A stretch of 49,437 nt of DNA from Hirudo medicinalis (Eukaryota; Annelida; Clitellata; Hirudinida; Hirudinidae): contig MPNW01000722.1 in assembly GCA_011800805.1 (NCBI GenBank), positions 4,075-53,511 on the forward strand, written 5' to 3'. Position 1 is the stretch's first letter. Every line of letters starts with the position of its first letter. Position numbers and translations under genes: made by a program. Positions 22,201 through 34,200 of this stretch are shown here, one piece after another. The notes beneath the pieces were generated by a model. The model was not told the DNA's origin, searched no databases, and saw nothing but the letters and a program-made list of their open reading frames with translations.

Positions 22201-25200
22201 TTTGTATGGCGCCATAAGCTTAGCATCAGAGGTGCCTTAGTTCCAGGTTAAATCTTTCTGATGCTCACGCTTTTGGCGCTATATAAATAAACTTACTTAC
22301 ATATATATATATATTTATACATACTATTATTATTGCTTAGTTAATAAGTGTAATTAATACTTTAATACTTAGTTAATGAATAATAAGCAAACAGGGGCAT
22401 GATGAACCTGATTGGCTCAACTACTTGGTTGAATTTCAGACCTCAATAGCAGAATGTCTCACTTACCTCGACAACGGGGTGGTCTTTGTAGGGTCGCGAC
22501 TTGGAGATTCACAACTCGTTAAGGTTTTGAGGAGTTTTGATTTGAATGAAGAATTTTTACACTGATAAATTATAATTTAAATTTTAATAAAGTTTTTAGA
22601 TTAATTTGCAATTTATATTTGAATAAAGATTTCAGATTATAGTTCGTAATAACGATTTGGCAGTAAGAAATGTTAATTTAACAATGAATGAATTGCAATA
22701 ACAAAGAATCTTAATCGTATTTTAAATGTCACGAGACATGATTCGTATTTGTTTTGATTAATTAGTATTTATTTATATATATTTATGTTTATTTAGATTA
22801 AATGCCCATTTTCTGGACTAGAGTTGCGAATGAAATTTACAAACACAACACTATGTAATGAGTAGTGAGAACAACATCGTTAACCTAAACCTATACAATA
22901 CCTTGTACCTCTGCACAATAAAAAATAAAAGATAACAACGACAACAACAATAATGAAAAAAACTCTACGAACTAACAAGTTAATGTACAACTACCTGCTA
23001 ACGACACCATACACCTGCTTACCTTCTCAGCTACAGGTCGAGCCAAACAAGGAGACGGGCCTGTACGTGGAGGTGCTGGAGTCCTTTACGAACCTCGGGC
23101 CCATCGTGGACATGTGCGTCGTTGACCTCGAGAAGCAGGACCAAGGACAGGTGGGATGATTGCCAAGGATGAATGGACTTCTTCTATTATTATTATTTAT
23201 GTGTTTTGTTATTGTCATTGTCATTAATTTCATTAGAAGTTATTTTAGATCAAATGACACATTTGGTATTTGCATTGGTAGTATTTCTTGCTGTCATTAA
23301 AGGCATGTAAGGCGCATTACCTCACCAATTGATTTTAGCATTCTTATTAACTAACCATTGATAACATTATTTAATGTTTATTATTATTATTATTATTATT
23401 ATTATGTTGTTAGCTTGTCACATGCTCCGGAGCCAAGAAGGAGGGAACATTGAGAATCATCAGGAATGGCATCGGCATTCACGAGATGGCGTGCATCGAC
23501 ATGAACGACATCAGAGGTCAGTCAGTCCGTGTTCATTTCGGACTCGTGATTTTCTTTTTTGAGTTGTACTTTTCTTAAGCATCTTCAAAATATGATTTAG
23601 ATTTAAACTCATTTTTATGTATCATGTTTACAAAAAAAATACAAGATTATTTTGCTCACCGAAAGTTGTTGTTATTTAAAATAAAGGAATATTCACTTTA
23701 AAGACGAGGGGCTCCGGCCTGGATAACGTGCTCATTCTGTCCTTCCCGTGCCACACGAGGTTCGATTCAACGTGAAAGCAAAACAACAAACATTCATTCA
23801 CTCCTTACAACAACTAATTTGTTGTGTGCAAGTGTGCCAAAAATAGAGTGCAAGACATTCACTGACTTATAATGTATTAAATACATTATGTATTATAACG
23901 TAATTAAAAGTTATCACCTGGCATGCAAGTTGGCCGAACGGGTTTCAATACTTGGACGCATTGGCAATGACAATGATTGCAATGTGTTGTGTTCGCAGCC
24001 TGCACTGCCCCGGGGACCACCCTCGGTTAGGGGTGTTATGTTAATGCTCGATTGATTAAAAATGCCTTTGCAACCTACTAAGATGTAAAAGACAAATCTC
24101 AAATAATCGGCTAATTATAAAGTTATCTGCATGCTATTTGTTGCTGCATTCCATGCATCCATTCATTCTTACTCATCCAGTGTGCTCCTGCTGTCAGGAG
24201 AGGAAATGGAAGAAACGGACATGGCGTGCATCGACATCGACCAGCACACCCACTGGTGCGGAAATGTCGTCCATGGACAAGTTCTGCAGGTTTGTCTTTC
24301 GTTGATGATGATGATGATGATGGTCATTTTCAACTATGAATATGATAAGCCTAATTATACACAAAATATAAAACAGAAGTTAGTGGCTTTATTACAACAA
24401 GACTGTTGTTCAATGTTAATGGACTTTATTTTCCATTGTTAAAAGTTCCATACGTCTTATTATATTATTATTATTTATATATATTATTATTTATTGTTAA
24501 CATATATTTGATTAGAATTTATATCCAACTTCTCTTAACAGCTATCATTCTGCATAATCATCATCATCACAATTTACAACAAAACCACTCCAAACTTTCA
24601 GCACACCCCCAGCAGCCTGAGGCTGGGCAGTGCCAGCACGGAAGACCTCTTGTGCGAGTGGGTTGCCCCGAACAGGGACCCAATAAGCGTCCTGAGTTGC
24701 AATGGGAATCAAGTCGTCTGCTCCACAGGGAAGGAGTTGTTCTACCTGAACATTGAGCCTGGCAAGATCACTCAAATCAGGTATTGTCGTTTGGAGAGAT
24801 GGATTTTTTTGTACTGACTCTATTCTTGACGTCATTGCTAAGTCATAATGTTGGAAAATGGTTTAAAAGCATCGGCAATTTCTAATTTAAATTCAAATTA
24901 TTTTAAATGATTAATAAATAATTTTACTGCTGGACAACAATTTCCTTTGGTCTTGATATTTCCAAGCATAAATCACTCAAATGTGATTGTGAATGAATAT
25001 TATAAGTTGAAATAATTAAAATGATAATAATGATAACAATAACAAAAGATAATGTTGATAACAATAATAGTAACAACAATAATGAAAATAATAATAATAA
25101 TCATAATGACGATAATGATATCCCATGAAAACGCAACATGTAAAAGTAACAACAACATCACACTTAACAACAACAACCACAATCCAACCCAAAAGTTCTT

Positions 25201-27842
25201 GTGTCCTGGAAAACGAGGTGGCCTGCATCGACGTCTCCCCACTCCAGAACAAGGACAGGGCGGACTTCTGTGCCGTCGGGATGTGGAACGATGTGTCAGT
25301 CAAGCTCCTGGCACTGCCCGACCTCAAGTGCATCTACACCGAGCAACTGGCAGGAGGTAGTCTCGTTGTGGTTTTTGTGAGGAGGAGGAGGAGGACGATG
25401 ATTATTATTATTATTATATTAACTGTCTTGCAATTGGGTTAATACATGTGACTGGGGTTAATTTTATACAGAAATAGTTTTGTTTTAAATTTTGAGAGTA
25501 AATTATTTTTTTATTGACTCACTGAACCGTGACTTAATTCGATGGGCCTAAGATCGTCTTAAATTCCATCATCATTGACTTCGTTCAGAGCTCCTGCCTC
25601 GCTCGATCATGTGCATCACCTTCGAAAACGTCGACTACCTTCTCTGCGGCTTAGGAGACGGGACCCTTTATTACTGGACTTTTGGATCTGCAGAACGTGA
25701 GTTTTGTTTCTGGGCAAACGAGTTCATCGCGAATTTGTGTGAAATCTACTCACACGTGGCTACTTATGTCATCATCCTGTCGGTAGATTCCATGCATTCA
25801 AGCGTCATCGTTTCATTGAACATAAGATTTCATTGCTTAATTGAGATTAAGTATTACTCATTACATAACTCATATTCATTAGACTAATTTATTAGATTTA
25901 TTAATTTATTAAACTAATGCACAATGCATGGTTAATGCAGCCCTACTCCAGAGGAAAAAGAAGGTAACTCTCGGGACCCAGGCCACTTTCTTGCACACTT
26001 TCAAGACGAAACTGTCGACCAACATCTTCGCTTGTTCTGACCGGCCTACTGTCATTTACTCCTCCAATAGGAAGCTGGTATTTTCCAACGTCAACCTGAG
26101 AGAGGTCAACTGCATGTGCTCGCTCAACTCGGACGGCTACTCCGATTGGTCGGTAGATGTGGCATACGGCATTTGATTGGCTGATAATAAACTTAATTGT
26201 TTCTGTCCAATAGTTTGGCATTGTCGAGCAAGAGCACGCTGATCATAGGACTCATCGACGACATCCAGAAACTGCACATCAGGACCATCAAGCTCTACGA
26301 AACTCCGAGGTCAGTGTCGGTCGTTTTCATTCGTCAGTCCCCATCTGGTCGTCTGCCTCCTGCTTTAGGCTGCTGATTTTAATTGAATTGTGTTGATCGA
26401 TGATGTTGGGTTCTGTTGGATATCTGCTTTTATTTGGAATTTTAGTTTCTAAATACATAATTCCTACGTGTTCAGCTTTTATTTAGATTCACTATTTAGC
26501 TTGTCACTTGGGCTTTTGTCAATCTAGACATTTGATTTTACTCGAGTCCACGAGTTGTCGGCCAATTGCAACTGCATTTAACCATTCCCCAATCCTCCTC
26601 TTACCCTGCAGACGCATTGTACACCAAGAGTTCTCTCAGACGTTTGGATTGGCCACTTGCAGAGTCGATGTTTTGGACGAGAGCGGAGGCTACGTCCCTC
26701 GCAATGAACTCTGCATCAGCTACAACTCTCCTCAGACACAGGTTTGATCAATTTACCAAATAGTTAATTTATATTACATTGCATTTTTATTTGTAATTCT
26801 GGCATGTTATTTACATGACATCCTAAGCATGAATTTATTTAATATAAGGTGAGACTTGCATAAGTGCCCCATTTGACTTATTTATAAATTAAGCCCTAAT
26901 AAGCCAATCGTCAGCAGATCCTGCCGAGCTCTGGATCGTCAACCAAGTTCAATTCTGGACAGTTGGACAGGAACCAGCCAGAGGAGATCGAGGTCTGCAG
27001 TTTCCTCATCTTCGACCAGCATTCCTTCGAATGTGAGTCGAGTAATTTATGACATTAATTAGATAGATATTTGGATGGGATTATGCAATTATAAGATCAG
27101 GTAAGGTGAAAAGTAATCTATTTGCCTTGCCTTACTTGTTAACTATTTATATAAATAATAATAACAACTATTGTAATATCTTACCTGTTGCCCACCCACT
27201 ATCACCCAGCCAACTGATTTATCTATCATTAATAGAATCTTATGGCAGAATCTCGATGATGGCATAACAGTGTAATAACTAACTGCTAATGTGGTTACAT
27301 TACTGGCACTGCACTCTATCAATCTTTAACCCTAGAGACTTTAAGCCTTTAACTCTAAGTAGAGTTAACCCTAGAGAGGATTCAATCCTTAACCCCAAGA
27401 CCTTTTTATCAACAATCTCCAGTGCTCCAGTCATATCAGTTTGCCCCGAACGAGTACATAACCTCGATCGCTTCTGTGAGGTTCGCCGACGACCCGAACA
27501 CCTACTTCGTCCTGGGGTCGTGCCCCGTCATCCAGGACGAGTCCGAGCCCAAGCAGGGGAAGATCACGGTCTTCCACTACTCCGAGGGTTTGTATTAATT
27601 AAATTTGCTATTAGGCAATCTATTGGTTATTTTATCTCACGAATGATTGCTTCAAATTAATGCATTTCACTGTTCGTTGACCAGATGATGCCATTACTAG
27701 GGTTGCTTACTTTCTGGTAAAGTGACAGAGAGTTATGTATTGTGTTAGCAGCCCGAGTGGCTCTGGCTGACAGCACTTTATAAATGTTCTATGCACCCCT
27801 GATGCTTAAGCTTATGGTGCTATGTAGTTATATGCTATATAC

Positions 27843-27873
<31 letters not shown>

Positions 27874-30251
27874 AATGTTTATTTCGAGCAGGGAAGTTGT
27901 CGGTTGTGACGGAGAAAGAGGTGAAGGGAGCCACTTACACCCTCTGTGAGTTCAATGGGAAACTCCTCGCCTCTATAAATAGCACGGTAGTTTGTTATTA
28001 TTATTTATTTATTTATTTAGTATTAAAAGCATGAAGACATTCAATGATAGGCCCCAGAAACAATAACATTTAATGACAATAATAATAATAATAGTTAATT
28101 TGTAGTGTGCCTTGTATGGCAGAGGTGCCTTCATTAAGTTGGATTATGCTTGCAATATTTATCAGACGTTCACAATATCATTTTTACTTTCAAATAAAAC
28201 AATTATTCGATCTTTCCATGCGACATTTGCAATGCATCTGTCGTCACAATGTGACGGGTATTTACTTGGAGTAAACTATTTTCCCAATACATGTCATCTG
28301 TTGTAATCATTAGCTATTACATTACATTACATGCTCCTATTCAGGTCCGGTTGTTTGAGTGGACCTCCGACAAGGAACTGAGGCAGGAGTGCGTCCACAC
28401 GAACAGCGTCCTTGCCCTCTACCTTAAGGTCAAGGGCGACTTCATATTGGTAGGAGACATGATGCGCTCAATAACCCTACTCCTGTACAAGCCCATGGAC
28501 GGAGTCTTTGAAGAGGTAAGTGAATCATACTGGAGATGTGTCCTTTGCAAACAGTCATAATTGTGATTCTTAAAAAGTGATGAATTTTTTTAAATTGTTG
28601 TATAAAATATGATAAAATTATGGGCTTGGGTGTTCAAGCGAGGGCTGCATTTTGTGAGATTAATTTTAATCATCTCAATTCATTTCAAAACTTTTTTCCA
28701 CTTGAGTGCTTGTAAAAAGTGTCCAAATAATAATTTACTAAAATACCTGACAATTCCATTTCGTCCAACGCATCCTAACATCGTACGATCACCATAATCA
28801 TCAGATTGCCCGTGACTTCAACCCCAACTGGATGACGGCCGTCGAGATCCTAGACGACGACACCTTCCTTGGTGCTGAGAATGCCTTCAACCTCTTCACG
28901 TGTCAGAAGGACAGTGCCGCCACCACAGACGAGGACCGCCAGAGACTCAACGAAGTTGGACTCTTCCATGTCGGGGATTTCGTCAGCGTTTTCTGCCATG
29001 GTTAGAACCTTTTTGGCTTTAAAATTTTGATCTAATAAAGTAATCAGTATTCTGAAAAATTTTACCAAATGTAATAATAATAGCAATATTATTATGAATG
29101 ATAACGAGAAATATTAATTAATAACAAAGATTTTGTTAACTCACCTGTACAATTGCAGGGTCACTGGTCATCAGTCATCCAGGTGAGGCCTATTCCTATA
29201 CCCAAGGTTCAGTCCTCTTTGGAGCTTGCCATGGGTCTATTGGTTGGTACCAGTTCTCAGTTGTTAAACATCTCCAAGCCTGTTGAGCACTGTTTCTCAA
29301 CATTTTCAATCACTTATTAATAACAGCTTATATTATGATATCATGATTAAATAAAAATAAATTAATTTTAATAAATATCTTTTTTGGTGATGTTATATTA
29401 CATTTTTATTTTGCATTGTGACCGGTGTTGAAAATAATTCATCTTCTTATCAGGACTGGTGACTCAGATCAGGCCTGAACATCAGTCCTTCATCTCCAAA
29501 CTCCAGATGAGACTGGCCGGGGTCATTAGGAGTGTTGGCAGGATCGAACACTCCAAGTAAGAATTTCAGTTCTAACCAGTTAACTAGCACTATGGCAACA
29601 AACTTGATGACCTTGTTGATGTGATGTTATTAATTACTGCCATGTAATATTATTGGTTAACAAGTTGATCGATCGGCAGCTGGATGACCTTGTTGATGTG
29701 ATGTTATTAATTACTGCCATGTAATATTATTGGTTAACAAGTTGATCGATCGGCAGCTGGAGGTCCTTCCGCACGGAGCGTAAACAGGAGAGTTGCATCG
29801 GGTTCATCGACGGCGACCTCGTCGAGAGCTTCCTCGACTTGAGTCGTGAGAACATGCAGAAGGTTGCCAGCGGTTTCATGGTCAGTGACTCTCGGTCATA
29901 TTTAAACTAATTACGTCATAATAATTAAGCAGCACATCACTACTATTATTATTATTATCATTATATTTTTTTTATTTTGATTTTTGAGCAATTTTATTCA
30001 ACCAAGCATCGAAATAGCAAAGCATCACAAGATTATAATACTATTATTACTACCTCATTTTTTGTCATCAAGCCAGCTTGACTCCTCATCATTTCATCTC
30101 ACAATTGGCCCCTTTAATGCATATTACGCATTAAATATCGTAATTAAACACGTTTACTTTCCTTCAGATCGACGACGGCAACGGCTCCCAGAAAGAGGCG
30201 ACCGTAGAGGACCTGATAAAAATCGTCGAGGAGCTGACGAGAATCCACTGA
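19277..30251 (+). CDS. DDB1: DNA damage-binding protein 1 (CUL4 ligase adaptor)
   Basis: 28 exons: 19277-19337, 19552-19700, 19940-20056, 20305-20450, 20752-20827, 21304-21424, 21710-21807, 21937-22080, 22440-22523, 23037-23150, 23414-23516, 23687-23759, 24181-24289, 24602-24780, 25196-25356, 25589-25696, 25941-26148, 26214-26309, 26612-26741, 26918-27032, 27423-27587, 27892-27986, 28345-28515, 28805-29000, 29159-29242, 29454-29556, 29757-29880, 30168-30251. All phases agree and give 1137 aa; human DDB1 has 1140. The start [13 protein letters not shown] matches the family amino terminus, and the end [15 protein letters not shown] matches the carboxy terminus. Hallmarks include [14 protein letters not shown] [41 protein letters not shown] and [17 protein letters not shown]1 forms three beta-propellers that link CUL4 to DCAF substrate receptors and binds DDB2 in UV repair, in nucleus and cytoplasm. 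Introns are mostly 100-700 bp. One acceptor is duplicated (29606-29759). Confidence 0.98.
20465..20515 (+). repeat. (TTA/TTG)n microsatellite in DDB1 intron 4
   Basis: TTATTA and TTGTTA trinucleotides run for about 50 bp just after the exon 4 donor. Similar runs occur in many introns of this gene, for example at 21535-21565 and 23375-23405. Confidence 0.8.
22177..22300. repeat. Dispersed (TAA)n-tailed element with inverted arms, DDB1 intron 8
   Basis: A (TAA)n run is followed by GTTAATTTGTATGGCGCCAT and AAGCTTAGCATCAGA. About 25 bp later, TCTGATGCTCACGC and TTTTGGCGCTATATAAAT run in the inverted sense, so the element can fold back on itself. Related sequences lie at 27791-27865 (opposite orientation), 28079-28132, 31490-31560, 41538-41582 and 41685-41755. 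It looks like a short non-autonomous repeat family. Confidence 0.6.
27765..27872. repeat. Dispersed element, opposite orientation, DDB1 intron 21
   Basis: CTGATGCTTAAGCTTATGG and GTGCTAT are followed by TATGCTATATACTT and an (ATT)n tail. This is the reverse complement of the arrangement at 22177-22240. The (ATT)n run ends shortly before the exon 22 acceptor. Confidence 0.6.
28079..28132. repeat. Dispersed element, DDB1 intron 22
   Basis: (AAT)n followed by AGTTAATTTGTAGTGTGCC and AGAGGTGCC, sharing the order of motifs with the copy at 22177. It is a truncated copy lacking the inverted second arm. Confidence 0.55.
29606..29759 (+). repeat. Perfect 77-bp tandem duplication spanning a splice acceptor
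   Basis: 29606-29682 and 29683-29759 are identical. Each ends with GATCGATCGGCAG and the first exon bases CTG, so DDB1 intron 26 has two copies of its 3' splice site. Only the second (exon from 29757) leads into the conserved coding sequence. Using the first (exon from 29680) would bring a TGA after six codons. Confidence 0.95.
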
Positions 30252-30627
30252 AGACTCTCGGGCCGTGATGACAAATTGTTGTTCGTGTTTTGGACTGGAG
30301 TTTCAAAAGTTCCTCTTGACCACCATCCTGTACAGCCTTTGCTAGTTTCTTGTTCGATTAAAAAAAAGAGTTAAGAGAAATTTCAATCGGCCGTCTTGGT
30401 TTCTTCGAGAGCTTTTCTTCTCCAAGGTTTTGCTTCGAGTTGGATTGAATAAAAACTTGACAAACGAGAGGATGGTAGACTTCTTGGACGCATACAAACA
30501 TACATTCCGCTATCACGACGGCTGTTGAACGTTATAGAAAAGAATGCAATAGAAAAATAGGTCGCACACAAAAGTGGGGAAAAACGAAAACACATTCAGG
30601 TTAAAATCATTTGCTTGAGGTCTGCCA
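30252..30627. other. Convergent 3' ends of DDB1 and AGPAT5
   Basis: The 376 bp between the two stop codons must hold both 3' UTRs or parts of them. A plus-strand AATAAA is present; no minus-strand AATAAA was seen in this interval, so AGPAT5 may use a variant signal or extend into DDB1. Open frames here are short and unsupported. Confidence 0.6.
30448..30453 (+). terminator. AATAAA polyadenylation signal, DDB1
   Basis: Canonical hexamer 197 bp after the DDB1 stop codon and the first one downstream on that strand. Confidence 0.6.
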
Positions 30628-31197
30628 TCATTTCCTGAAGATGATGTTGGTAGCTGTCAGTAGTGAGCCGCAGATCAGTGAGGCCAAGTAGACTTTTCTG
30701 CCCGTCTTTGTGGACAGGAGTAGGGTGTTGACCCCCAGGAAGAACAGGAAGGAGGGTATGGTTGCCGTGACTCCGAGGGGGACTAATTGGCCCTGATTGA
30801 CCTTTTCGGCGGACTCTTTGGAGTAGAATTCCTCTAGTAACCTGGAATCGGTAATTTTTGTTTTAAATGAAAGGATACATACTCTTGTTGATATAAATGT
30901 CAGTTGTCGAGTTTTGCTTTTGAAAAAACAGCGTGTGCACAGTAAAAATAATGATTGATAAGACTATATTATTAGATTACCAATTTTATTTACAAAAAAA
31001 AAATAAACGAATTAAAATTTGGAGATGTCGGCCACCTACCTGTCTTTGAGCAGGAACCTTTCGTGAAGCCAGTGTTTGAGCTTCTCAGTTTCGGTCGGCA
31101 CTGTGGTGACTGGAATTCTGCTGACGTGGATGTGCACGTCAGAACATTTGCCTCTCAGGAAGTCTGAGATAGTTTATCAATTAAGTTGCCTCAACAG

Positions 31198-31228
<31 letters not shown>

Positions 31229-34200
31229 CAACAATATTACTATAATAATAACAACAATAATAATAATAACTAGCTAATTTGCGATAAGTCTACATGGAAG
31301 CAGATGATTTATGAGTTGTGCATTCATTTGCCAGTTTTAAATGAAATGGAATCTTAAAAGTAAGTTTTTTTTAAAGAACTCAATTTCTCTTTTTAACCTA
31401 AATAGATGATGATGATGGTGATGATGATGATGATGATGATAATAATAATAACAATAATGACAGTAACAACAACAATAACAACAGCAGAAATAACAATAAT
31501 TGATTTGTAATGTGCCTTGTGCACAGCATCACATGCGACAAGGACATTCCACTCATCAAACAACGTCAAGGTTCGCGATTAATCAAGCACTCCACGTCAT
31601 CTCTCATGTTGTCGTTCTGTAACTGCACCTACCAAACAAACTCGGGCTTTTCAAGCGGGTCATTTGACCGTCGATGAACTTTGAGGTGTTGCCGTACATG
31701 ATGGTCACGTCCTGGATGAACTTGGGATCGGGCAGGTGCTTGAGACACATTTCGAAGCCCTTGGAACGGGGCGTTAAGACCTGAGAAAGAGGTGTGAGAC
31801 CTGTCGGAATATTGCGTCAGGTGTTAGAGAAAATGAGAACGATTGATAATTTGTGATTGTTCAAGTTCAAAAGAGTGGTGAAATTTAAAAGAAATAAATG
31901 ATAAAAATAGGAAATTAAAAAATTTAAACTTTATTATAAAAAAAATAACATAAATTCTAGCCAAAATATTTCAATCATAAATAACTTTTTATTATTTATA
32001 TTTTATTTACTAAATTAATTGAGAATAGACATTAACGATCTTAACGATCATGATCAAAGCCACAGCTGCCTGATCCAGCAGTTCCGGTTGATGGAACTAT
32101 TTTTACACTCACTTTAATGACACTAATAACATTAATAACAAAAATAACAAGAGAAAGTGTACTATTGGATTACAAATTAAATAACAATAATAATAATAAA
32201 TCTAATATTTTTATCGTGATAATAACACAATAATCATTACCATCATCACCATTACGCCACATCGTATCGACACGTCGATTACAACACATTACCGTAAATC
32301 ACATCACAATCCCACTGACCGTTAGCAGTGGCATATTCCTGACTTTTGCTGAGCACCGAGATGGCCTGGGGGTTGAACCTTGTACCCTCGGGAAATATCA
32401 CCATCCAATACTGAGTGGAAATCAGACAATCGATCAAGATTTATTATTGCTCAATTTGTAATCAATAGTCTTTCTATTTGCAATTAGTCAATTAAGCACA
32501 TTAATAGATTTAATAGCTGGTTAAGTGATTGACTAAGCACATTTTTTCCAGTTCAAATGATAAAGGACTGGATGAGAAACATTAAAAACATTTAAGAAAA
32601 CTCGTTTACTCAATGAAGTAATTACTTGTTAATAATTATTAATTGTCACCAACAATATAATATAATTATATTCAATTATACAATTAATTAATTCAATTAC
32701 ACAGTTATATTCAATAGTATAATTAATTATAAGCATTAATGCAACTAATTACTAATAAATAAATTACTAATAAATAATGTAATAAATTAACAATATAATT
32801 AATTTTAATTAGTAATATAATTAGTTTTAATTAATAATATATATATATATATGATGTTATATAATATAATATGACGTCATCCGAAAAGCTATTCATAATT
32901 AATATTTAAGTTACAGTAGCGCAAACATTTTTGCAATATTATTTTTTGTGGGGGGGAATATTTATAAAATCAACTTGTGACTCACCTTCTTGTTGGCATA
33001 CTGCTCCATTTGTTTCTTCATTTTCGTCTCGATAAAATGCTCCCTGTTCACGTAGACACAGCCATGCTGGGAGTGAATTGGAAACAATGAATGATTACAA
33101 CTTATTAAAAACTAATTTGAATTAAGTTTAATTGAATTTAATAATTTTAATTGACTAAGTTTGAATTATTACAAATTATTTGCTTAAAATAAGGCTAGGA
33201 CATTAACACAGGAAAACACTGGCAGGCATAGTATCATCTAATAATTGTGTGCTAATGAATAATAAACGTTAACGAACAACTCGACCGATAAACAAATAAC
33301 CAATGTCTAATAAATTTTACGAATTACAATTACTAATTAACAAAATCGAAGGAGACGACCGACCTCCTTGAGGTAAAAGCCGTAGAAGGGTATGTACTTG
33401 AGGCTCTCCTTCAGCACGTACCGGATGATCCCGACGGTCCCACACCTCACCCCAAGACTGCTGGCCATGATCCAGTCACCTGGGTGGGAATTATGAATAA
33501 GAAATATTATTTGCAAACGTAATAAAAAATTATTTTATGGATCAACGGCCAGGTAAACGTGCGACGATGAATGTATTTAGACATTAATAGTTGGATATGT
33601 TAATCGTATTTAGAAGAATCGATGACTGGAGTTTGGAAAATTTGTAAAAAATACTTCTTTTAAACAAAAGATTGTTGTTGTGACGCCATATTCGAGTATA
33701 AAAGGACTGGGGGAACAGTCCGCGAGGCGGGAAGTTAGAGTTCGAGAAGGATTGCGGGTTTGACGATATTGCAGGCGATTACGTACTTCGGAGATATTAG
33801 CNNNNNNNNNNNNNNNNNNNNNNNNNNNNNNNNNNNNNNNNNNNNNNNNNNNNNNNNNNNNNNNNNNNNNNNNNNNNNNNNNNNNNNNNNNNNNNNNNNN
33901 NNNNNNNNNNNNNNNNNNNNNNNNNNNNNNNNNNNNNNNNNNNNNNNNNNNNNNNNNNNNNNNNNNNNNNNNNNNNNNNNNNNNNNNNNNNNNNNNNNNN
34001 NNNNNNNNNNNNNNNNNNNNNNNNNNNNNNNNNNNNNNNNNNNNNNNNNNNNNNNNNNNNNNNNNNNNNNNNNNNNNNNNNNNNNNNNNNNNNNNNNNNN
34101 NNNNNNNNNNNNNNNNNNNNNNNNNNNNNNNNNNNNNNNNNNNNNNNNNNNNNNNNNNNNNNNNNNNNNNNNNNNNNNNNNNNNNNNNNNNNNNNNNNNN

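Noticed and set aside
23374..23450. Plus-strand frame starting with a poly-isoleucine run
   Set aside because: It is an (ATT)n microsatellite read into DDB1 exon 11 in the wrong frame.
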